This document shows, in pieces, positions 1 through 7,800 of a DNA stretch of 9,800 nt. The notes beneath the pieces are model-generated. The model was not told the DNA's origin. It made no database searches and saw nothing but the letters and a program-made list of their open reading frames with translations. This stretch comes from Verrucomicrobiales bacterium. Lineage in GTDB: Bacteria > Verrucomicrobiota > Verrucomicrobiia > Limisphaerales > UBA1100. Location of the stretch: the NCBI GenBank assembly GCA_003517285.1, contig DPAW01000322.1, positions 1-9,800 of the forward strand. The letters run 5' to 3'. The position numbers were made by a program, and so were the translations under genes. Positions within the stretch are counted from its first letter, which is position 1. The number at the start of each line of letters is the position of its first letter.

Positions 1-372
1 CTGGATGTGCCGGAAGATACTCTGCGGTTTGTGGATCTGCCCGGTGTGCCGGCGACGGCCTCGGCGGTGGAAGAACTGGCCGCCCAACTGAAACCCATCG
101 GATCGGCGGAAGTGCAGCTGGTGTTAAACAGCGCGTACGATCTGGATCTGCTGCTTGAGCAGGCCCGTGTCTTCAGCGCGTTGCCGTTGGCTGGCCTGAT
201 CTTCACGCACACCGATGAATCGGATGACTTGAGCAAACTCTGGAACGTGGCTTTGGCCGCGGAATTGCCGGTCACTTTCCGCTCCGGCGGCCAGGCCATG
301 CCTGGCGGATTTCAATCCGTTTTGCCTGAAACCCTGTTTGATCAATGGGTATCGGCCGTCATGCAGAGCTGA
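1..372 (+). CDS. flhF: FlhF-like SRP-family GTPase, C-terminal fragment
   Basis: The frame is open from base 1 to the TGA at 370-372, giving 123 visible residues; the start and the P-loop lie off the left edge. FlhF is the SRP-type GTPase that sets the place and number of polar flagella and works at the membrane with FlhG and the FliF ring. What is seen is the second half of the G domain: a G3-like V-D-L-P-G at residues 11-15, a beta strand QLVLNSAYD at 39-47, a G4-like THTDE at 69-73, LWN at 80-82 and the closing GGQAMPGGF at 96-104, the place of the usual DGQxVPEDI. The known family motifs are DTAG and TKxDE, so both nucleotide-site motifs are altered. I believe PVC-group FlhF proteins share this variant, but that is from memory. 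The next gene is convergent with no gap. Another FlhF/FtsY/Ffh-like GTPase is possible but less likely beside a flagellin locus. Confidence 0.75.
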   Translation: MDVPEDTLRFVDLPGVPATASAVEELAAQLKPIGSAEVQLVLNSAYDLDLLLEQARVFSALPLAGLIFTHTDESDDLSKLWNVALAAELPVTFRSGGQAMPGGFQSVLPETLFDQWVSAVMQS

Positions 373-1797
373 CTAGATCGCGGCGGCCGGTTGCAATTGG
401 CCGGCGAGTTTGCGCGTGGAAAGCTGGGCGCTCTGGTTGAAAAGGCAGTGGCTGATTTCCTCCAGCACACGATTCCAATCCCCCGCACTTGGCTGGCGGA
501 ATAAACGCATGGAAGGATACCACGGGCTGTCGGAACGATGCATGCGCCAGCGCCAATCGGCCGCATTGGGCAGCAACGTCCAGGTCGGTTTGCCCAAGGC
601 TCCGGCGAGGTGGGCCACCGCGGTGTCCACCGTGATCACCAGATCCATTTGGCTCAGGTAACCGGCCGTGTCTTCAAAATCAATAATCGACTCACGCAGG
701 TCGTGCACGTTGGGATGTCGCTGCAGCTCGGCCACTTCACTCGACTTCGCGTTCATGTGCAGTGCGTAAAACTGGCAGTGCGGCGTATCGAATAGACCGC
801 GGAATTGATGGAGCGGAATGGATTTTTTATCGGCGATTTCGCTGTTGGGCGCGCTGGCCCACACGAAGCCCACGCGTTGGATACCGGGTCGGTGACCGTT
901 AGGGAGCGGTTGCATGGAGCGTTGCACGGGTTTCAGATAGGCCGGGCTGCTCAGTTCAGATTCTTGATTCAAACCCATGAGGTGCGGCAGACTCATGAGC
1001 GGGGCATGCACATCGTGAGCCGGAGCGGGATCACTGGTGCCCACCACGCTGGCCAGGCCGGTTTGTTGTGAGAGCAATCGCTTGAGCTGCGGCTGGCACT
1101 GGAGGTGCACTTCCCCGGTGTGGCTCAGCATTTGGGCAAAGCGCACAAACATCAGTGTATCGCCAAAACCCTGTTCGCTGTGGAGCAACAGGCGCCGGCC
1201 ACGTAGGGGTTCGCCACGCCATTCGGGGCTGGCGTCGGTGGGCTTCGCTTTTTGCCGGGCGGCCCAGCGGTGTTCATAATCGCGCCAACCGCGGGAGTAA
1301 TCGCCGAGCATCAGACAGGCCAAGCCGTGGTTCCAGCGCAGCACGGGATGGTTGGGCTGGTAATACATGGCCTTGCGATACTGGACGAGCGCTTCGGGCA
1401 CGCGGTTTTGTTCCTCTAATAACCAGCCTAGATTGACGGCGGCTGGGATGGATTCGGGGCAGAGGTCGAGTTCCTGCTCGAGAGCAGCCTCGGCGGCAGC
1501 GGGGTTGCCGAGGAGTTTATGGGCATTGGCAAGCCCGAGGCGCAGGCCGGATTCCTTTGGACAGAGCTGGATTCCGGCCTCGAATTGTTCGAGCGCTTCG
1601 GCGGGGTTTTGAAGCTGGAGCAGGGCGGAGCCTAGGTTGTAACGGATGGCCGGGCCATCCTGCCCGAGGGCCAACAGGCGCTGATAGACGAATACAGCTG
1701 AACCGTGCGCTCCCTGTTTTTGGAAGTGCAGGCCTTGTTGCTGCAGTGCCTCGATTTCTGTGGAGGCGTTGCTGTAATTGCCTATGCCGTCTTGCAT
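373..1797 (-). CDS. TPR protein fused to GT9-type glycosyltransferase (probable flagellar glycosylation)
   Basis: This 474-residue protein starts at the ATG at 1797, with GGAGA at 1808-1812 ten bases upstream as a Shine-Dalgarno site. Residues about 15-175 form four to five tetratricopeptide repeats (for example A-I-R-Y-N-L-G-S-A-L-L at 50-60). Residues about 200-450 resemble glycosyltransferase family 9, the ADP-heptose:LPS heptosyltransferase fold. SEQGFGDT at 207-214 matches the N-terminal glycine-rich acceptor loop, and VDTAVAHLAGALGKP at 390-404 matches the family signature around the sugar-nucleotide site. S-P-W-Y-P-S-M-R-L-F-R-Q at 424-435 is typical of TPR-GT9 fusions. There is no signal peptide or membrane segment, so it should be cytoplasmic. 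The sigma-28 promoter immediately upstream ties it to late flagellar genes, so flagellin or another flagellar protein is the likely acceptor; that is inference. The donor sugar is unknown. A role in LPS or capsule synthesis is the main alternative. Confidence 0.85.
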   Translation of the reverse strand: MQDGIGNYSNASTEIEALQQQGLHFQKQGAHGSAVFVYQRLLALGQDGPAIRYNLGSALLQLQNPAEALEQFEAGIQLCPKESGLRLGLANAHKLLGNPAAAEAALEQELDLCPESIPAAVNLGWLLEEQNRVPEALVQYRKAMYYQPNHPVLRWNHGLACLMLGDYSRGWRDYEHRWAARQKAKPTDASPEWRGEPLRGRRLLLHSEQGFGDTLMFVRFAQMLSHTGEVHLQCQPQLKRLLSQQTGLASVVGTSDPAPAHDVHAPLMSLPHLMGLNQESELSSPAYLKPVQRSMQPLPNGHRPGIQRVGFVWASAPNSEIADKKSIPLHQFRGLFDTPHCQFYALHMNAKSSEVAELQRHPNVHDLRESIIDFEDTAGYLSQMDLVITVDTAVAHLAGALGKPTWTLLPNAADWRWRMHRSDSPWYPSMRLFRQPSAGDWNRVLEEISHCLFNQSAQLSTRKLAGQLQPAAAI

Positions 1798-1826
1798 GAT
1801 TGGCTATTCTCCGCTATCCAAGAAGT

Positions 1827-1853
1827 ATTTCGGCAATATGAAGAGGAACTTTA
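1827..1853 (-). promoter_or_regulatory. Sigma-28 (FliA) promoter for the TPR-GT9 gene
   Basis: Read on the minus strand, TAAAGTTC (1853-1846) is followed by exactly 11 bases and then GCCGAAAT (1834-1827). The enterobacterial FliA consensus is TAAAGTTT-N11-GCCGATAA, so 7 of 8 and 6 of 8 positions match at the exact spacing. Transcription should begin near 1818-1821, leaving a short leader that contains the GGAGA ribosome site and leads into the ATG at 1797. A terminator hairpin sits 15 bp upstream and insulates it from the preceding gene. Confidence 0.75.
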
Positions 1854-1862
1854 GTTTTTTTC

Positions 1863-1897
1863 AAAAAAATTACCGACCGTTAAAAACGGTCGGTAAT
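1863..1897 (-). terminator. Rho-independent terminator of the DUF4836-like gene
   Basis: The perfect inverted repeat 1869-1881 / 1885-1897 (core TACCGACCGT / ACGGTCGGTA) has a tiny AAA loop. On the minus strand it is followed by a run of seven T (complement of A at 1863-1869, the last base also pairing in the stem). It lies 26 bp past the stop at 1923 and just before the sigma-28 promoter. The stem would also form on the plus strand, but no plus-strand gene ends here. Confidence 0.9.
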
Positions 1898-1922
1898 ATT
1901 GGTGGTAATCTTAAAATCGGGA

Positions 1923-3608
1923 CTATTCCAACTCCACAGCAACATTAGGCTGTTCTTCGGCATCCAGTTCAAAATCCGGCCGTCCGGCTTCCGCCATTTG
2001 AGAGAGTTTATAGATACGTTCGCCTGTTTGGATGAGTTGCCTAAGAGCGTTGGTTTTTTTATCCTTGAATGTCAGGGAGATCGAGGATGATTGTTTTCCA
2101 TCCTTTAACATCGATCCATTCATGGTGATTTCGTCCAGACGGTTCAATTCGCCCAAAACCGTTTGGACCTCAGCTTCGTCAGGAGGAACCATGCCACGAA
2201 TTACTTTTACTAGGGGAGCAAAGCGGAAGAAGCCTCCAAAATCGTTTTTACTGATTAAGTCACGATGATTTCCTTTGATCGGGTTTTCGTTTTTGCCATT
2301 ATTAATCGCATTTGCATGGTTGCGGCTACACAGGAAGATGCCTTCCTCAGTTTGCGCAATTTGCATTCCGACCGTCGCAAGCATAGGGAGGAGTCCCTGG
2401 ACCTGCGGGTTGTTCATGATTTTATTGAGGTTCTTGCGGTTCTCAACAGTCATGCCCAGCATCAGCTGAGGAGAAGGTTGCGGTCCAAAATCGCCCTCCT
2501 CCATTTTTAGACCATCCCAAACGGCTAAGAAATCTCCCTTTGGTATTTCCATTAACTCCTCCAAAGTGAGACCGATCATTGCCTCAGCCTGAGCGACCAT
2601 CTCCTCGATATCTCCGGTGGCCAGAAGTTCGGGAAGTACATGCTTAGTCATCATTTCCCGCATCGGTTTCATATTCATGGCGAAACCCATAGCCATAATT
2701 GAATTATTCGGGATGAGGTCTACCAGTTCCTTGTCCAAGCCTCCTCTACTCAAATCTCCTTCAATCAGCTCTGTTTCATTGTATTCAACAGCATCCATAT
2801 CCATACGGCCCGCTTCAAAATTCATGGTGAGGGCGTAGGCAGCATTTTTACTAAGCTTCTCTGTAAGTCCTAACCCAAACGCGTCTTCGGCTCCAGGTAT
2901 AGAGGACATCAGACCCATAATTTGATCATATTCAATCCATGCAGACATATCGGCCTTGGTGCTCAGTAGAGATACAAGACGTTCATCTTTGATCTTTGCC
3001 TTACGATTGATCGTCTTATCCAGAAGGTTGGCAATTTTCTGCATTTGTTTGGGATCGCTGCTGCCCACGGCCACCATTGCCTTGGAAGTCCAACCGATCG
3101 TTGCGGGAGCGCCTGGCATGCTCAGTTGGGTGTAGCCCTCTTGCGCTGTCTTAATAAGCGGTAAGCCTGCTTTAGCCGTGATGAAATCGATTGCCTTGTC
3201 CAAGGCTTTGGCATCCTTCAGAGAAGTGATTAAACCTCCGGTTACAGTAGGCTCACCAAATTCCTCGGCTGGAGCACCAAGTTTGATGAAGATATGTATC
3301 GGCTCGCCAAGATCAATGCCACTGGCCTCGGGATCATCAAGAATCTTAAGAGCGAGTTCATTGTCAACCATCTCAGCTTTTGCCATTTTAACGAGGTCAG
3401 ACTGAAGGAATTCGTCATAACCGCCTTTTTTCAGCAAATCCCCAATGCGGACGGAAATAATGGCGGTGGCGTCCTTTGGTAGATGGCGCGTGTTATTCGG
3501 TAGTTTTCCCTGAGCATTTGCCGAGTCTAGGCAAATATTTAAGGTGAGAATGGCGGCGACAAGCCAGCCCCATGTTAAAGCAAACGTGGTTTTTAGCATG
3601 ATTTTCAT
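1923..3608 (-). CDS. Exported DUF4836-like protein of unknown function
   Basis: The protein has 561 residues. Residues 1-32 are a Sec signal peptide: basic start, hydrophobic core about 8-26, and S-A-N-A before Q33 as the cleavage site. There is no lipobox, so it should be periplasmic or secreted. The mature part opens with LPKDATAIISVRIGDLLKK (36-54), then a DDPEASGIDLGEPIHIFIK stretch. This order recalls DUF4836 proteins of Bacteroidetes and PVC bacteria, which pair a 'P-x-D-A-x-x-V' strand with an 'S-G-[IL]-D-L' segment; I recognise this by eye only. No catalytic motif is visible, and the C-terminus is acidic. Neither the ATG at 3608 nor the alternative at 3599 has a clear Shine-Dalgarno; 3608 gives a better basic n-region. 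The gene looks AT-richer than its left neighbour: one 60-base line here is 43% GC against 63% for one in the GT9 gene. It is monocistronic, with its own terminator. Confidence 0.8.
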   Translation of the reverse strand: MKIMLKTTFALTWGWLVAAILTLNICLDSANAQGKLPNNTRHLPKDATAIISVRIGDLLKKGGYDEFLQSDLVKMAKAEMVDNELALKILDDPEASGIDLGEPIHIFIKLGAPAEEFGEPTVTGGLITSLKDAKALDKAIDFITAKAGLPLIKTAQEGYTQLSMPGAPATIGWTSKAMVAVGSSDPKQMQKIANLLDKTINRKAKIKDERLVSLLSTKADMSAWIEYDQIMGLMSSIPGAEDAFGLGLTEKLSKNAAYALTMNFEAGRMDMDAVEYNETELIEGDLSRGGLDKELVDLIPNNSIMAMGFAMNMKPMREMMTKHVLPELLATGDIEEMVAQAEAMIGLTLEELMEIPKGDFLAVWDGLKMEEGDFGPQPSPQLMLGMTVENRKNLNKIMNNPQVQGLLPMLATVGMQIAQTEEGIFLCSRNHANAINNGKNENPIKGNHRDLISKNDFGGFFRFAPLVKVIRGMVPPDEAEVQTVLGELNRLDEITMNGSMLKDGKQSSSISLTFKDKKTNALRQLIQTGERIYKLSQMAEAGRPDFELDAEEQPNVAVELE

Positions 3609-3770
3609 ATTTTTTATGGTTTACGCACAAGCGGAGAAGAGAGTTACAGGGGATCAAGCCTACTAGCTTGCGGAGTTTTGCATGCGTCGATTTTACGACT
3701 GTGAATAACTTGCGCGAGATAATTTTTGAAAAAATCGCGTCATTTTTACCGGGCAGCTATACTGGGCCCT
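3609..3770. promoter_or_regulatory. Divergent intergenic region between two exported-protein genes
   Basis: This 162-bp stretch must hold the promoters of both the minus-strand DUF4836-like gene and the plus-strand lipoprotein gene. I see no sigma-54 or sigma-28 promoter in it. Possible -10 hexamers on the plus strand are GATAAT at 3718-3723 and TATACT at 3758-3763, neither with a good -35 element. The second lies only 7 bases before the GTG at 3771, which would make a leaderless transcript. Assignment of either promoter is weak. Confidence 0.35.
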
Positions 3771-4796
3771 GTGAAAAAGGGGATCAAACTGCTGGTGCTT
3801 TTGGTGCTGGCCGGCTGTGGTAAGGATAACACCGAAACCAGTCAGCCTCGGGAGAATTTCAATGCCAACACCAGCGCTCGACCGGAATTGAATGTCTTTG
3901 AAACCCCCGGTTTTTGGGAGCAGGCAAATAAGGTGATCACGCCCGATGGCAAGACAAACCTCACCACTGCGGTGAGCCATGCGACTTGGGGACTCAAAGG
4001 ACATCATTTACTGATCGAATCCGAAGTGCGCGCCGGCGATAACATGAAGCATAATCTGGTGGTAAAACACTTTAACGAACTGGCCCCCACCAACCAATAC
4101 CAGAGCGTGTGGTTTCAGGATGATGGGCTCGTACAGGGCTTTGCGGGAAATTGGCGGGCCAATCAGGGTCGTCTCGACTGGGGGCTTATTTTCCCAAGCA
4201 ACATCCCGGGCTTGGAATTCACCATGACCGAGACGTTTCCCAAGCTCACCGATAAAATTTTTACCTACAACATTACCGAAAAAGGACAAGCTATCAGCAA
4301 CGGTCGTAGCACGGCGAATTTTCTTGGGGAAACCATAGATCAGCCGCCGCGAGCCTTTCCGCCCTTGCCGGAGATGGCGCGCCTCGGTCAGGCCGGGGTT
4401 TGGGAGGAGTTGCAAACCATTAAGAGCGACAGCGGGGATGTGAAACTTAAAGGCCAAAGCCGTATGCGTTGGACGCGCAGTGGCCGGTGTCTCATCAACG
4501 AAGGCGTGGTATACACCGAAAACCGACCGGAATATTTTTTATGGGTAAAAACTTGGGATGCGGTGGAGAAGCATTATCGTTATGCGTACTTCTTTGAAGA
4601 TGGCCCGGTGCACCATTTCGTGGGCCAATGGAATCCGCAGGCCAAATCTATCCACTGGCAATCGGTTCAGCCGCCGGGCGCCATTGAGATTCGGGAGTTT
4701 GTCAAACAACGCGGCGAACGCAGTTGGACCTTTACCGTCATGGACGGCCCTAACCACAACTCCGGGAGCGGCACCAGCAAATTTATTTCCAAGTAA
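3771..4796 (+). CDS. Lipoprotein with two tandem DUF1579-like units
   Basis: Starting at the GTG at 3771 the protein has 341 residues. It opens with a compact lipoprotein signal (M-K-K-G-I-K, then a leucine/valine core) and the lipobox L-A-G-C with Cys16 as the lipidated residue. The frame also runs up to a TTG at 3726, which would add 15 residues before a normal signal peptide. I prefer GTG, though no clear ribosome site precedes it. After a polar tether (17-46) come two units, about 47-187 and 208-341. Each shows a W-E start, an aromatic run, an x-E/D-D-G-x-V turn followed by F-x-G-x-W, then a W about 8-9 residues on: DDGLVQGFAGNW (117-128) against EDGPVHHFVGQW (276-287). The pattern recalls DUF1579 lipocalin-like beta domains. 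Ligand and role are unknown. Its stop lies 10 bp from that of the convergent TPR-GT2 gene. Confidence 0.75.
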   Translation: MKKGIKLLVLLVLAGCGKDNTETSQPRENFNANTSARPELNVFETPGFWEQANKVITPDGKTNLTTAVSHATWGLKGHHLLIESEVRAGDNMKHNLVVKHFNELAPTNQYQSVWFQDDGLVQGFAGNWRANQGRLDWGLIFPSNIPGLEFTMTETFPKLTDKIFTYNITEKGQAISNGRSTANFLGETIDQPPRAFPPLPEMARLGQAGVWEELQTIKSDSGDVKLKGQSRMRWTRSGRCLINEGVVYTENRPEYFLWVKTWDAVEKHYRYAYFFEDGPVHHFVGQWNPQAKSIHWQSVQPPGAIEIREFVKQRGERSWTFTVMDGPNHNSGSGTSKFISK

Positions 4797-4806
4797 CTGC
4801 TGGCGC
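4771..4806. terminator. Hairpin across two convergent gene ends (possible bidirectional terminator)
   Basis: GCACCAGCA (4771-4779) and TGCTGGCGC (4798-4806) are complementary, with one A-C mismatch on the plus strand that becomes a G-U pair in the minus-strand RNA. The 18-base loop contains the lipoprotein stop codon, and the right arm ends at the base before the TPR-GT2 stop. No T-run follows in either direction, so an intrinsic terminator is only possible, not clear. Confidence 0.3.
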
Positions 4807-7800
4807 TTACTCCGCTTCGGCAAAGGCTTCGCGCAGGATGGAAACGGCGGTGGGCAGAGCGGTCGCTAGTTTATCCAGCCGATTTTGCACCTCACGCACC
4901 GCCTGTTCCTGGCCGCGTTCCAGCAGCCGGCGATACCAGTTAACGAAAGCGGTGCTCACGGTCTCTTCATTGGCCGGATCGGATAGCGTTCCCGGTTTGC
5001 CGGTCATCACGTTGCACATGATTTGCCCCGCTTCATTCAAGGGATGATGCGGTTGCGTGGCGTCGGTGAAATACGGCAGCGCTTCAGTGAATTGGCCGGC
5101 CGAGAGCAGGGCAATCCCGCGTTGCTTGCGAATCTCCGGATGGGTGAGATCCTCCTGGATGGCGCAATCGGTCCAGCGTAAGGCGATGTCCGTATCGGTT
5201 AGGTGCCCGTTGACAATCTGGCTACCTAACGACCAAAGTGTTACGTTCATCGTTCCCAGTTGAATTGCTTGGTGCAGGAGTTCAATGGCTTCCTTCGGCC
5301 GATCCTCCTGCGTGAGCAGTCGGGCAAAATCATGGCGGACGCCCGCATGGTCCGGCTTCAAATCCAAGGCGGTCCGGTACTGTTCCAATGCCTCATCGGC
5401 ATGGTTTTGTTTCGCCAAACAATCCGCCAGCAAATGATGTGGAGCCGCACCTGTGGAACCCGGGAACGGCGCGCAATAAGTCTGCTCGCCCTGCTTGGCA
5501 ACGCATTCGCGCAGGGGATCCACAGCGTCCTCCACTCGGCCACTCTTGAAGAGCGCCAGAGCATACATGAATAAGATGGAGCTGGTGGGACCGCAATCCT
5601 TGGCCAAGGGGCTTTCGGCAACCTCGATGAGTTCCTCGTGCATTTCAGATTGCAATAGCAGATTGGAAAAGACGCTGAGCAATCGCTCCCGCACCTCCGG
5701 TGAAATGCCGTCGGGCGGATATTCAGAAACGATCTGGAATGCCTGTCGGTTGATCTCCAAAGCCTTTTCCACATCACCACGATTGTAGAGATCCAAGGCG
5801 TAGCTCATGAGCAACGTGGGTTCCTGAGGCGAATCTTCCAGAGCGCGTTCTAACAGCGTGATATTCCGCTCAATCTTATTGCGGCTGGTCTTGATTTCCT
5901 GGGCGTATCCGTAGTGATCCAGAGCTGTTTTTCCAAAGCCCGTTTTCATCTGCCAATCCTTCGCTCGCACCTCGGTGGATGAGAAGATTTGTTCGTGAAT
6001 GATGCCCACAAAATGCAGGCCCGGTGCGTTTCGCACAAGGCGGGGAATGTAATGCCACGCATCGGCCATGGGCTGGTAGCCGCCATTGGGGTTCGGCTCG
6101 AGATGCACGCACCGAATGCGGCAGCCCATGAGGTTGGGCGTGGCTATATCCTGCCGGAGCCCATTCAGACCCTCGGCAGTGAGTACCTCGTCCGCATCCA
6201 ACACCAGCACCCAATCACCTCGAGCATGCTCGAGCGCGAAATTGCGGGCGGCGGCGAAATCATCGCACCAATCGAAATGATGTACTTCGGCCCCGTGAGC
6301 CTTGGCGATTTGCACCGTGCGATCGGTGGAGCCGGTGTCCACCACCACAATTTGATGCGCCACGCCATCGAGGGCGGCCAGACATTGATCGAGGAATCGC
6401 TCCTCGTTTTTCACGATCATGCTGACGCTCAGACGGGGCTCCTCGGTGAGTTCTGGAAGAGCCGGCCAATCTTGGGTGGAAGTGGTGAGGTCGGTTTTTT
6501 GCTGCAGCGATTGCCAAGCTTGTTTGGCTACCTCCCACTGAGGGGTGAGTTTGATGAGCCGTTCTAGACAGGCCAAGGCCTGTTGTTCATCTTCGGCATC
6601 TAAGGCGATCTCCGCTAAATGCAGATAGGCTTCCGGATGAAAAGCGCGTAATTCAATCGCCTCCAGTGTGGCATTCCAGGCCTCCATGCGACGGCCTTGG
6701 CTCAGAAGTTTCTGGGCTTGAGCGAGATTGCCCACAGCGGCTGCCCCGGGGATCTTGAGGGTTGGTTTCGCAGCAACCTCAATTTGGGGTTCGAGCTCGG
6801 TGGCCTCGGTTGTTTCCTCAGTCGGAGTTTCAGCCGGGAGCGCCTTAAGGTTTTCAGCGGCGATATCGTTATAGGGATCGAGTTCGAGCGCGCGTTTGAA
6901 ACAAGCCCGTGCTGTCTCTAAGTCCTGTTCGTGATGGAAGCAGACACCCAAGGCGAGAACCACCTCAATGTCTTCAGGTAAATGCTCGGCCAGTTGCACA
7001 TAAAGCTTGGCCGCTTCCGCATAGTTTTTCGATTTGAAATTGGCCGAGGCCAATAGCTTGAGTGCTTGGGGATTGTCCGGCTGGGATTTCAACACATATT
7101 CCAAATGGGTTTCGAACAATTCAAAATTATCCACCACAAATGCCGCGCCCGCGACTTGCAAATGGTTTTCCGGATCTTCGGGTTGCAATTCCACCTTGCG
7201 CTGAAAGGCCGCTAAGGCGGCTTCGGCTCGGCCGGTTTGATAATGGAAATTGCCGAGGGCATTCAACAGGTCCAAGTCATCCGGATGATGGACCAGCCCT
7301 TGGGTCAACAGCTCCACGGCGCCAGGGAGATCCTCAGTTTGCAGGCATTGCTCGATGGATTTGAGAATATCCGCCACCGGCGGAAAAGGCTCTTCGGTGC
7401 CGACCACTTCCTCTGCAACGGATTCGGCTGGCTCCTCGTGTTCGGCTGGCTCGACCCATTCGGTAACTCCCAAAGCTTCCAGATTGGTGATCGCCATTTC
7501 GTTTTCCGGATCGAGCAGTAACACGCGTTGAAAAGTTTCCACCGCCGCATTCTTTTCCTCACCAAACGTTAAGCATTTGCCCAGGGCCAGAAGGTTTTCC
7601 GGATTGTCTGGTTCCAATTCCACCAGCTTGGAAAAGAGCCGGCCGGCATCGAGAAAACGACCCGATTCCAAGTTAACCTTTCCAAGGAAATGGAGTAGCC
7701 CAAGATTCTCCGGTTCAATTTCCATGGCCAGACCCAGAGCGCTTTCGAATTCCTCCAAACGATCCAGTTCATAACAGGTCATCGCCAGCCTCGTGTAAGC

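Noticed and set aside
3673..3690. GG-N10-GC spacing on the plus strand before the lipoprotein gene, resembling sigma-54
   Set aside because: Apart from GG, GC and one T, the conserved bases of both boxes are missing.
3726..3770. TTG at 3726 as the start of the lipoprotein
   Set aside because: It would place 15 polar and mixed residues before an otherwise complete lipoprotein signal that begins at the GTG at 3771. It is kept only as an alternative.
5989..6567. 192-codon plus-strand ORF inside the TPR-GT2 gene
   Set aside because: It lies opposite the conserved GT2 domain, has no recognisable domain, and fits a shadow ORF of a GC-rich gene.
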